Below are positions 8,190 through 16,076 of a stretch of DNA of 36,808 nucleotides, piece by piece. How positions within the stretch are numbered: the stretch's first letter is position 1; each line of letters starts with the position of its first letter. The notes beneath the pieces were generated by a model, which was given only the letters and a program-made list of their open reading frames with translations, ran no database searches and was not told the origin of the DNA. Source of the DNA: Hyphomicrobium sp. (lineage in GTDB: Bacteria; Pseudomonadota; Alphaproteobacteria; Rhizobiales; Hyphomicrobiaceae). The DNA is taken from positions 1-36,808 of the forward strand of contig PERT01000035.1 in NCBI GenBank assembly GCA_002928955.1, read 5' to 3'. A program made the position numbers and the translations under genes.

Positions 8190-8718
8190 TGTTCACCCGC
8201 ATATGCCGCACAAGGTTAGTTCAACCCGTCGCCGCAAGCGTTACCTTCCTGCTGCCCGCCACTTGTCTCTTACAGCCAATGCAGGTCTGTCGCTTGGCTG
8301 TCTGCCGCATACGGTTAAACTGACCAAAGACCGTCGACAGATTGGCTTCTTGGCTGGGAGAGACTAGCCCCCTTTTTCTAGAGGAGTGTCACGGCAACGC
8401 AAGCTCGCGCTCGACGTGGTGTTCCGTGACATTTTAACTTTGCAGCCTCACGACAACCCCAAATCCCCCTATCCGTGACCTTGTCACAGCCAGTGCTCCG
8501 GTCCCGTCGATAGCTGCACCCCGTCCGCCATGTTAGACGGAACTTTCGGTGCGACATCACGATCGGTTCGAGCGCCTACTGCGGCAACTCCGACAGTCGA
8601 GAACAGGGCACGAGCCTTGCACAGCCCGTCACTACAGGTACCAGAACCACATGATTTGGTTCCGGCTGGCGGTCAGAAAACATGACCGGACCCGGAAACA
8701 CGTCAAGCGCGTCAGAAA
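8190..8718. promoter_or_regulatory. divergent control region of the polysaccharide locus
   Basis: A 529-bp gap without a credible gene between the initiating transferase (leftward) and the co-polymerase gene (rightward). It contains repeated GTGAC/GTCAC half-sites. TGTCACGG at 8387-8394 and its exact inverse CCGTGACA at 8424-8431 lie 29 bp apart, and CCGTGACCTTGTCACAG at 8473-8489 is itself nearly palindromic. Further right are a hairpin at 8641-8665 and GGTCA-N7-TGACC near 8670-8687. The density of related half-sites suggests regulator binding, but no regulator gene is adjacent. Confidence 0.5.
8641..8665 (+). promoter_or_regulatory. hairpin in leader of the Wzz-like gene
   Basis: CCAGAACCA (8641-8649) pairs with TGGTTCCGG (8657-8665) around a 7-nt loop with one G-U or mismatch position. 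It sits about 53 nt upstream of ATG 8719 and has no T run, so it is more likely an mRNA leader structure or operator than a terminator. Confidence 0.3.
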
Positions 8719-11001
8719 ATGATACAGTCATCGTTGAAACCGAACTTTTGGCCTGCAGCAGCTGAATCCGCTGGTGCAAACGGCGCTCAGGCAGCCCCTC
8801 GGGTAGTCCCAATGTCGACGCGCGTTCCCGCATTGCCCGCCCAGACATTCGCTCGTGCCATGCCCGTCATGGCGCCACGAGAGACAAGCGTGTCGGGCTT
8901 CCTTAGTATCCTCGCCCGGCATGCGAAGAGCATTGTGCTTGGTACGATCGCGACCCTCGCGCTTGCGCTGGCTTATCTGGCCACTGCAGCGCCCGTCTAT
9001 ACGGCCAGCACCACGTTGTTCATCGACCCCAGACTGAAGAGGGTCGTATCGGACGAGGTCACACAGGGCGGCTTCGGCTCGGATCTGGCGCTGGTGGAAA
9101 GCCAAGTCTCGATCATCGGCTCCGATGCGGTGTTGCGGCGTGTCGTCGACAAGTTGCAACTCGACGCCGACCCGGAGTTTGCGCCACCGCAGGGCAGCGG
9201 GCTGTTGTCGCAGTTGAAGGCACTGTTGATCCAGCGCCCACCCGCGCCCGAGCCCAAGCTGCAGGCCATCGAAAGTTTGTCGCGCAATCTCAAAGTGAAG
9301 CGGGCGCAGAAAACCTACGTCGTCGACGTCGAGACGGTTTCCGTTTCGCCGGTCAAGGCGGCGCGGATTGCCCAGGCCGTCGTCGACGCGTACCTACTCG
9401 ATCAGACCCAGGCCAAACAGGCCGAGGCCAAGCGCGCGAACGAGCAGATCGATGCCCGTCTCGGACAGCTGCGCGAGCAGGTCCGCCGGGCAGAAACCCG
9501 TGCCGACGAGTTCAAGAAAGCCAACAAGATTCTCACGTCGGAAGGCGGCCTCGTCAACGAGCAGCAGCTGACGCGGCTCAACGGCGAGCTCAGCACCGCC
9601 CGCGCCTTCGCGGCCGAGACGAAAGCGCGTCTGGACCAGGTCAACTCGGCGTTGAAGGCAGGCGCCAGCCCCGACACGCTGCCAGACGCGTTGCGCTCGG
9701 GGCTCATTCAACGCTTGCGCGAGCAGTATGCCCAGGTCGCACGGCGCGAAGCCGCGCTTCTCAGCCAGCTGCAACCGCGTCATCCCGTCCTCATCGAAGT
9801 CAGATCCCAGGCCGCCGAGATCAGATCGCAGATTGCGGCCGAGCTGAAGCGGATCGCAAGTTCTGCCCAGAACGAACAGCAGATCTCGGTCAATCGCGAG
9901 CGCGAGATCGCAGCCACCCTGGAACGTGCCAAGGACGAAGTGGGGCGCACCAATACGGCCCAGATCAAGCTGCGCGAGCTCGAGCAGGAAGTGACCGCCA
10001 GCCGGGAACTGTTGCGCGTGTTCCTCGCGCGCGCCAAGGAGTTGCAGGAGCAGCAGGGCATCGCCACGGCGGATGCCCGTGTGATTACCCCCGCCTCGGT
10101 ACCCAACAGACCATCCAAGCCATTGACTTGGCTTATTCTTTCAATCGGTCTCCTGAGCGGACTCGGCCTTGGCATCGCGCAGGCGCTGGTCCGCGACCAG
10201 ATGGATGACAGTGTCCGCTCTCTGGCCGAAATCGGCCGCAGCACGGGCTTGGCTCAACTGGCCGCAATTCCCCGCTTCGAGAATTCGTCATCGCCAGCCG
10301 CGCTCCGGCGCCGGCTGACATCGCATACGGGTGGCGTCAACGCGGCCCAGTTCAGCGACCTGTTGACCGCCATCGCCGATGCGCGCGGCGCGTCTGCGGT
10401 TGCCTACCGGCAATCGCTGTTGCGCCTGCTCTCCCGCCTTCGCGTTGACAACCGTCCCGGCCAACCGTTCACGGTGATGCTGGCCTCGGCGCGCTCCGGC
10501 GCCGGCACGTCGGCGACCGCGCTCGGGCTGGCCTACGCCTCGGCGTTGCTGGGCGAACGCGTACTGCTCGTGGACGCAACGTCGGCCGACACCGAGCTAT
10601 CGGCGATTTTTGCCGGATCGATAAAGACAGACCACGTCATCGTTCTCGACAACCGCGACCACCTGGCGTCGATCACCACGCGCGACGGCCGCTCCGGACT
10701 TTCACTCTTGCCGATAGCGCTCGCCGACCTCCGGACTTTCAAGAACCACCAGCGTAGCAAGCTGCTGACGGGTCTTGCCGCACTATCCGAGAACTACGAC
10801 CTCGTGGTGATCGACGCTGGCGCGCTGCTCGACGACGAGTCGGGGGCAGCATTGATCCCAAGTGCGGATCGGGTCGTCCTTGTGGCCCGCTCGGGCAAGA
10901 CGACCAACGAAGATCTGAACGCCACACTTGGCCTCATGGATGGCGCGCGCAGCAAGCTTGCGGGCGTTGTGCTGACCATGACGGACAACCACCAGGCGTG
11001 A
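8719..11001 (+). CDS. Wzz/GumC-type polysaccharide co-polymerase with degenerate BY-kinase domain
   Basis: A 760-residue inner-membrane protein that would set polysaccharide chain length and couple polymerisation to export. There is an N-terminal tail, transmembrane helix 1 (about 70-90), and a Wzz domain beginning APVYTASTTLFIDP. A long periplasmic coiled coil (about 225-445) and a Pro-rich motif with helix 2 (about 455-490) follow. A cytoplasmic P-loop domain occupies 580-755. In that domain the expected Walker A GxGKS/T reads SGAGTSAT (593-600), so the lysine is Thr597; the Walker A' region (VLLVDATSADTE) lacks the usual DxDxR; Walker B is LVVIDAG. No tyrosine cluster ends the protein. Kinase activity is therefore unlikely. 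A second in-frame ATG at 8812 could be the true start. It overlaps the next gene by 4 bp (GTGA). Confidence 0.88.
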   Translation: MIQSSLKPNFWPAAAESAGANGAQAAPRVVPMSTRVPALPAQTFARAMPVMAPRETSVSGFLSILARHAKSIVLGTIATLALALAYLATAAPVYTASTTLFIDPRLKRVVSDEVTQGGFGSDLALVESQVSIIGSDAVLRRVVDKLQLDADPEFAPPQGSGLLSQLKALLIQRPPAPEPKLQAIESLSRNLKVKRAQKTYVVDVETVSVSPVKAARIAQAVVDAYLLDQTQAKQAEAKRANEQIDARLGQLREQVRRAETRADEFKKANKILTSEGGLVNEQQLTRLNGELSTARAFAAETKARLDQVNSALKAGASPDTLPDALRSGLIQRLREQYAQVARREAALLSQLQPRHPVLIEVRSQAAEIRSQIAAELKRIASSAQNEQQISVNREREIAATLERAKDEVGRTNTAQIKLRELEQEVTASRELLRVFLARAKELQEQQGIATADARVITPASVPNRPSKPLTWLILSIGLLSGLGLGIAQALVRDQMDDSVRSLAEIGRSTGLAQLAAIPRFENSSSPAALRRRLTSHTGGVNAAQFSDLLTAIADARGASAVAYRQSLLRLLSRLRVDNRPGQPFTVMLASARSGAGTSATALGLAYASALLGERVLLVDATSADTELSAIFAGSIKTDHVIVLDNRDHLASITTRDGRSGLSLLPIALADLRTFKNHQRSKLLTGLAALSENYDLVVIDAGALLDDESGAALIPSADRVVLVARSGKTTNEDLNATLGLMDGARSKLAGVVLTMTDNHQA

Positions 11002-12353
11002 GGTCGGCCGTGACCGCAGGAGCCGCGAACGAGCAGGCCCCGGAGGCTCATGACGGCGCACACGAGCCGAAGCGAGTTGTCACGTCAGTGTCGCCACAGC
11101 CGTTTCCGCCCGCCGGCTGGTTGGCCGACATCGGACTCGGCCTGACCGTGTTCCTGCTGATGACCCTTTCGCCGCTCGCTCTGATCGAACTTGGCTTCAG
11201 TTATGGTGAAGCCGGCGGCACGCCAATCGAAAAGATCCATCCCGGGACAGTCCTGGCGGCACTCGTGCTGATGGCTACGCTGCCGACGCAAGGCAATCCA
11301 TTGCGCTGGCTGGAGGCAGAAGCCGCGCGTACACCGGTACTGGTTTTCTACGCCCTCGCGATCGCCTTGCTCATGGCCCACACGGTGCTGGTCGTGAAGC
11401 TGCCGTTCACGCCCTTGATCGACACCTTCATCGGTCCGCTCATCATCTTTCTGCTCTATCGCCAAATGCCCGAGCAGCGCGGCCGCAAGCTCGCCTATCT
11501 CTTGCATGCCATCATGCTTGCGAACGCCCTCATAGGCATTGGCGAGTATGCGACCGGCCTCCGCATAACACCCCTTGTCGCGGCCGGCGTCGTGATCGAC
11601 GACGACTGGCGTTCAACCGCACTTCTTGGCCATCCACTCAGCAATGCCAGTCTGACCGGTGCCTACATTCTCATACTGTCGCTTGGTTCCGGCCGCGACC
11701 TGCCGCCGTCGGCAAGACCGCTGGCGCTCATCCTGTGTGCGGCTGCCATGGTGGTGTTCGGCGGCCGGGCTGCAACCGTTTTGCTGTTAGGCATTCTGGC
11801 CATGTTGGCGGTCCAGAGGCTCGCCCGCGTCGTCACTGGCGCTCGTTTCAATCCGCAATCGATCCTGGCCGCGCTCATTGCAATCCCGATCGCCGCGATT
11901 GCCCTCGCGGGCCTCGCCGAAGCTGGATTTTTCGACCAGTTCATCGAGCGCTTCATCGACGATAAAGGCAGCTCGGAAGCCCGCACCGAACTGATCGAGT
12001 TGTTCCGACACATCTCATGGCACGATCTCATGCTTGGTCCGGACGCGCGCCAGATCGAGACGCTGCTGTCGCTCTACGGTATCGATTTTGGTATTGAGAG
12101 CTTCTGGGTCGCCTACACCTTGACCAACGGAATCATCGTCAGCCAGTTTTTTTTCGTCGGCCTGATGCTTTTCTGCCGTGAAATCCAGCTTGCGGTGCGG
12201 CCAGGCGGCGGTTGGGTGCTGGTCTTCTTTTTTCTTGTGGCTTCGACATCGGTCAGCCTTTCGGCCAAGAGCCCGCTACTGGCAGTGCTCACACTCATGA
12301 TGCTGATCCTGATGCGAGATCCCAAAATCGACGAAGAGCCGCACGCGCGCTGA
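10998..12353 (+). CDS. Wzy/O-antigen-ligase-like polysaccharide polymerase (VpsF-like)
   Basis: A 451-residue polytopic membrane protein with a hydrophilic N-terminus of about 45 residues, roughly ten hydrophobic segments, and a periplasmic-loop-like stretch around residues 300-355 (FDQFIERFIDDKGSSEARTE). That topology, and the GHPLSNASLTGAYIL region with conserved-looking charged residues, matches O-antigen polymerase/ligase-superfamily proteins such as VpsF. It would join lipid-linked repeat units on the periplasmic face. The GTG start at 10998 overlaps the stop of the co-polymerase gene, so the two are likely translated together, as expected for a Wzy/Wzz pair. Sequence is poorly conserved in this family, so assignment rests on topology and context. 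Confidence 0.75.
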   Translation: MRSAVTAGAANEQAPEAHDGAHEPKRVVTSVSPQPFPPAGWLADIGLGLTVFLLMTLSPLALIELGFSYGEAGGTPIEKIHPGTVLAALVLMATLPTQGNPLRWLEAEAARTPVLVFYALAIALLMAHTVLVVKLPFTPLIDTFIGPLIIFLLYRQMPEQRGRKLAYLLHAIMLANALIGIGEYATGLRITPLVAAGVVIDDDWRSTALLGHPLSNASLTGAYILILSLGSGRDLPPSARPLALILCAAAMVVFGGRAATVLLLGILAMLAVQRLARVVTGARFNPQSILAALIAIPIAAIALAGLAEAGFFDQFIERFIDDKGSSEARTELIELFRHISWHDLMLGPDARQIETLLSLYGIDFGIESFWVAYTLTNGIIVSQFFFVGLMLFCREIQLAVRPGGGWVLVFFFLVASTSVSLSAKSPLLAVLTLMMLILMRDPKIDEEPHAR

Positions 12354-12774
12354 CCGGTGCCGCCAAGACGTCCGGGATATCGGAAATACAATGTTTACGA
12401 TAGCCAGACCCGTCGCCAGCTTCGATCGTCCCTCGACGTTGGTCCGGCACAGCGATTGCTAGTCTCGGTCATCTGACGATTGGCCCCCTCTCTCAGCCGT
12501 TGTCGGATCCAAACGTCAGTTGAAAAAGCTTCACGAAAACATCGTGTCGCTCGCGTGCATCATCGTTCCGACATGTGCTCTGGGGCGCTCCACGAGGGGA
12601 AGCAAACATTCGAACCGGAACACGATTGCAAGAGAATGCTGCTCAGGCGCGAATGGGCGGCCGGCATCGGGTGCCATGGGGACGCCAGAATGGCGCGCCG
12701 AAGTCGTCCAACTGGCCATAGCTTTCGCAGTCGCAACAAGAAAAGCGTTCCTTTACGGCTAACAAGGGGTTAAG
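12354..12774. other. intergenic region with a decayed palindromic repeat
   Basis: A 421-bp gap in the plus-strand polysaccharide run. It holds a diverged arm pair of the palindromic element seen at 21970 and 36710 (see 12459-12536). Two short frames here (from 12480 and 12520) run through the repeat and show no protein-like features. A promoter for the following gene may lie in the right half, but I cannot place one. Confidence 0.5.
12459..12536. repeat. diverged copy of the CTAG-bounded palindromic element
   Basis: CATCTGACGATTGG (12470-12483) and CCAAACGTCAGTTG (near 12508-12521) correspond to the two arms CATCTGACGTTTGG and CCAAACGTCAGATG of the element at 21970, with matching order, a similar spacer and the same GAAAAAGCT tail. 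The left end still reads GCTAGT; the right terminal CTAG is lost. It is an old, eroded copy. Confidence 0.7.
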
Positions 12775-13650
12775 ATGTCGACGGAAAATGTGTGTATCGC
12801 TGTCGGGGAAGATTTGTCCATGCGTCCGCCCGCCGTTGCGCAAGCCGATAGCACCTCGCTGGTCCGCTCGACATCAAACCAATTGCAACTCGCCCGTGTC
12901 GACGGCTGGCCAATCACGCTCGCCAACCTCGATGACGCTGTCATCGCCATCGCTGGAGCAGCAGAGCGCGGCGACGGGTTTTCGGCCGTTACTCTCAATC
13001 TCGATCATCTGGTCAAGCTGCGCAGCAGTTCGAGCTTCCGTTGGGCCTACGCCAACGCGCGCTTCGTAACGGCAGACGGTGCGCCCGTCGCCCGCCTCGC
13101 GCGTAGACAGTGTCACCGGATCGAGCGCACAACCGGCGCCGACCTGGTCGTGCCGCTCGCCATGGAGGCGGCTAGGCGCGGCCTACCCATATTCATTTTC
13201 GGAACTTCCGCCGCCGTTCTCGGCAAGGCCGCCCGCGACTTGGCCGAACGTTCAGAAGGCGCACTTGCGATTGCCGGCACCGAAGCGCCGCCTCAAGGCT
13301 TCGATCCCACAAGTGCCGAGGCCGACGCCGCTCTCGATCGCATTGCAGCATCGGGGGCCAAACTGTGTTTCCTCGCGCTTGGCGCGCCGAAGCAGGAACT
13401 TCTGGCAGCACGCGCGGTTGGTCGCGGCATCAAGGTCGGCTTCGTCTCGGTTGGTGCTGCGCTCGACTTTATCGCGGGCGCCCAGATCCGCGCGCCTGAA
13501 ACGCTGCGCGATAACGGCCTTGAGTGGCTGTGGCGGCTGGCCGCCAATCCGCGGCGATTGGCGATGCGCTATGCCCAGTGCGCGCTCCTGCTGGCCTACA
13601 TCACGCTGATCGCGCCACTCAGACAGCGGCTCGGCGCTGGCGGCAGTTGA
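12775..13650 (+). CDS. WecG/TagA/CpsF-family glycosyltransferase (GT26)
   Basis: A 291-residue enzyme that adds a sugar, in characterised relatives N-acetylmannosamine or its uronic acid, to a lipid-linked acceptor at the inner membrane. Family landmarks are TLNLDHLVKL (73-82), TADGAPVARLAR (99-110), ERTTGADLV (117-125), PIFIFGTS (138-145), FLALGAPKQE (199-208) and SVGAALDFIAGAQIRAP (225-241), followed by GLEWLWRLAANPRR (248-261), the end of the fold. The C-terminal hydrophobic/basic tail probably contacts the membrane. ATG 12775 has AAGGGG upstream. It probably adds the second or a later sugar of the repeat unit begun by the transferase at 6726. Confidence 0.93.
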   Translation: MSTENVCIAVGEDLSMRPPAVAQADSTSLVRSTSNQLQLARVDGWPITLANLDDAVIAIAGAAERGDGFSAVTLNLDHLVKLRSSSSFRWAYANARFVTADGAPVARLARRQCHRIERTTGADLVVPLAMEAARRGLPIFIFGTSAAVLGKAARDLAERSEGALAIAGTEAPPQGFDPTSAEADAALDRIAASGAKLCFLALGAPKQELLAARAVGRGIKVGFVSVGAALDFIAGAQIRAPETLRDNGLEWLWRLAANPRRLAMRYAQCALLLAYITLIAPLRQRLGAGGS

Positions 13651-13797
13651 TTTTGGGGCTTGTCGGAGAACGCTTGGCTCACGCCTTCGGATCGTGATCT
13701 TCGCACCTCGTCTCGTGGTGCAAGTCCCAGCACTCGCCCTCACCTCGATCAACCAACGTGGCCGTCACTCCGATCCTGCAACACCGAGATCCAGCCG

Positions 13798-14916
13798 ATG
13801 CCGTTGCCCAAAATTCTGTTCTACACACATGGCCTCGTTGATGGTGGCGCTGAGCGGCTCTGGGCGTGTCTTGCCACCGCGTTCAGGCAGCGCGGCTATG
13901 ACGTGGTGTTCGTGGTCGATTTCGCGGCCACCGAGAACCGGTCGAACCTCGATCCCGCAATCCCGCTTCACACGCTCGGCAAGGGACATTTCCAGGCGAC
14001 CCGCCGGCTCGCGCGCATCCTCTCGGACGAACGCCCCGACGTGACACTCTCCGCCGTTGGCGGATCGAACACGAAAATCCTGGCGGCGATTGCGCTCTCC
14101 GGGGTCGAGACCCGGCCGATCATCAGCTATCATGGTTATGAGGAATGGAAATCCGGACTGTTGAGCCTTGCGACCTACCTGGCCCTACCAATGTTGTCGG
14201 CTGCCTCAGCCCGAACGGTCGCAGTGTCCGATGGCCTCCGCGACGCGCTCTTGACGACCTGGCGGGCGAACAAGCAGAAAACCGTCGCCATGCACAATCC
14301 CGTCTTTTTCCCGGAGACCACGCGTGTCCCGACCGCGAGCGAACTGAGGGGCCGCGAGGAGATCATCCTGGCCGTCGGCCGTTTCGTATCGCAAAAAGAC
14401 TATCCCACAATGATCCGCGCATTCGCCCGGCTAAAACGGCCGAATGCGCGGCTGGTCATCTTGGGCAAGGGACCGGGCCAGCGAGAGGTCGCGCGACAAG
14501 TGGCGAACCTCGGCCTCGCCGATCGCGTCTCCATGCCCGGCTATCTCTCCGACCCGTGGTCAGCCTATGAGACTGCGAAATGCTTCGTCCTCTCCTCGCG
14601 CTCCGAGCCATTCGGCAACGTCGTGGTGGAAGCGCTGGCCCATGGCTTGCCGGTCGTTGCGACCGCGTGCTCAGGTCCGCTCGAAATCCTCCAGCACGGC
14701 CGCTACGGGAAGATCGTCCCAGTGGGGGATGACTTGCATCTGGCCGACGCGATGAATGCCACCCTCAATGACACCGGCGACCCCGAGAAACGGCGCAAGC
14801 GAGCCGATGAATTCTCGTTCCGTATTCGCGTGCCCACCTACGAAGCGCTCGTCGAAGCCGTGCTTGCCGAAGCCCGCGCGGCGCCCGCGGTTGGAAGCGT
14901 TGCTCAGCGATCCTGA
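13798..14916 (+). CDS. GT4-family glycosyltransferase
   Basis: A 372-residue cytoplasmic GT-B enzyme. The N-terminal domain opens with ILFYTHGLVDGGAERLW, the acceptor-side glycine-rich loop of this group. The linker has TVAVSDGLRDALL. The C-terminal nucleotide-sugar domain shows ILAVGRFVSQKDYPTMIRAF, then VILGKGPGQ, MPGYLSDP and the EX7E motif in SEPFGNVVVEALAHGLPVVA. The frame extends back to a TTG at 13660, but the extra 46 residues are low-complexity and ATG 13798 begins exactly at the conserved fold, with GAG about 10 nt upstream. It follows the GT26 gene by 147 bp and precedes another GT4 gene by 17 bp. Donor and linkage are not predictable. Confidence 0.92.
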   Translation: MPLPKILFYTHGLVDGGAERLWACLATAFRQRGYDVVFVVDFAATENRSNLDPAIPLHTLGKGHFQATRRLARILSDERPDVTLSAVGGSNTKILAAIALSGVETRPIISYHGYEEWKSGLLSLATYLALPMLSAASARTVAVSDGLRDALLTTWRANKQKTVAMHNPVFFPETTRVPTASELRGREEIILAVGRFVSQKDYPTMIRAFARLKRPNARLVILGKGPGQREVARQVANLGLADRVSMPGYLSDPWSAYETAKCFVLSSRSEPFGNVVVEALAHGLPVVATACSGPLEILQHGRYGKIVPVGDDLHLADAMNATLNDTGDPEKRRKRADEFSFRIRVPTYEALVEAVLAEARAAPAVGSVAQRS

Positions 14917-14933
14917 ACTGGTCCGATCACCAC

Positions 14934-16076
14934 ATGCTCAGCGACTTAGACCACGCACCGCCACCGGCTGACACACCCGATCGCGTCCAGCGGCGAGCGT
15001 ACATCGACCTGACCCACCTCGGTCGCCACATAACCGGCATCGAACGCGTAAGCATCGAGCAGTTCCAAAGAATGAAGTTTGATGGCGCCGACGTGCGCCA
15101 CGTGAGATCCAGAGGCGTGTTGTCGATGATTTTGCGCCAGCAGTTTCTGCTGCCGCTGCTCGCACTCATCTATCCTCGCGCGGTCTTCGTGTTTCCGGGC
15201 TTCCCGCCGTCGCCGCTGTTCCTGCTCGCGCGCGATCGCGTGGTCATGTACGTCCACGACATGTTCCTCATCACCCGCCGCCAGGATCTCGGGCTGAAGG
15301 CGAAACTTTACATGGCGCTGCCGTTCCGCCTGGCTGTCGGTGGGCTCAAGTACTTCCTCACCAATTCCGATAAGACGCGCGGTGAGCTTGTTTCTTACAA
15401 GCGCCCCGATGCCAACGTCGCACTCTATCGTCCGGTCGTTGGCAACGTGTTCGACCTCGAACCGCCAATGCCCGCCCGCGACGAGCCCGCTTCCGGCGCG
15501 ATCGACCTCATCGCCATCGGGACCATCGAGCCCCGCAAGAACTACGCGGCCGCGATCGCCATTCTAGACGCGCTCGCGGAGCGTGGTTTCCAAAATGCGC
15601 GGCTCGGCATCATCGGGCGCGAGGGCTGGGGCAACGAGACCGCCCTCCTGCGCGGCGATCCGCGCGTCCGTCTCCTCGGCTACTTGTCCAAGGCCGACAC
15701 CAAGGCTGCAATAAAGGCCGCCGACGCCTACCTCTGCACGTCCCACGACGAGGGGCTCGGATTGCCGCTAATCGAGGTGCAATTCGTAGGTCTCCCTGTG
15801 ATCGCACCCGATGCCCCGGTGTTCCGCGAAGTGCTCGGCGCATCGGGAACCTTCATCGACACGGCAGATGCCGGCGCAACTGCCGACGCCATCGTATCGC
15901 TCGTATCGACACGAGGCTGGCGCACCCGTAGTGCCGCCCACGCCGTTGCCAATATCGAACGCTGGAATACGGCGGCGCGAGGTGACGCCGGGCTAATTTC
16001 GGGAATGTTAAGCGATAGTCTCGATCGAGCTGCGGCTTGGAGCGGGGCGGCACCCGGACCAGCGCGGCAATGCTGA
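14934..16076 (+). CDS. GT4-family glycosyltransferase
   Basis: A 380-residue GT-B glycosyltransferase. The N-terminus contains YIDLTHLGRHITGIERVSIE, a form of the glycine loop seen in mannosyl/rhamnosyl-type GT4 enzymes. The middle has VMYVHDMFLI and TNSDKTRGEL. The donor domain has IAIGTIEPRKNY, LGIIGREGWG, LLGYLSKAD and the EX7E motif in SHDEGLGLPLIEVQFVGLPV. It starts 17 bp after the previous stop and ends 7 bp inside the following hydrolase gene, so the three are likely one transcript. Sugar specificity unknown. Confidence 0.92.
   Translation: MLSDLDHAPPPADTPDRVQRRAYIDLTHLGRHITGIERVSIEQFQRMKFDGADVRHVRSRGVLSMILRQQFLLPLLALIYPRAVFVFPGFPPSPLFLLARDRVVMYVHDMFLITRRQDLGLKAKLYMALPFRLAVGGLKYFLTNSDKTRGELVSYKRPDANVALYRPVVGNVFDLEPPMPARDEPASGAIDLIAIGTIEPRKNYAAAIAILDALAERGFQNARLGIIGREGWGNETALLRGDPRVRLLGYLSKADTKAAIKAADAYLCTSHDEGLGLPLIEVQFVGLPVIAPDAPVFREVLGASGTFIDTADAGATADAIVSLVSTRGWRTRSAAHAVANIERWNTAARGDAGLISGMLSDSLDRAAAWSGAAPGPARQC

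Noticed and set aside
8366-8382. CTAG...CTAG pair with an 11-bp interior near 8366-8382
   Set aside because: No inverted arms or similarity to the CTAG-bounded elements; likely chance.
8473-8489. Possible Crp/Clp site
   Set aside because: GTGA and TCAC are separated by 5 bp, not the required 6, and the outer bases do not fit; kept only as an unnamed half-site pair.
12480-12773. Small plus-strand frames of 97 and 80 residues before the GT26 gene
   Set aside because: They run through the eroded repeat, lack ribosome sites and look random in composition.
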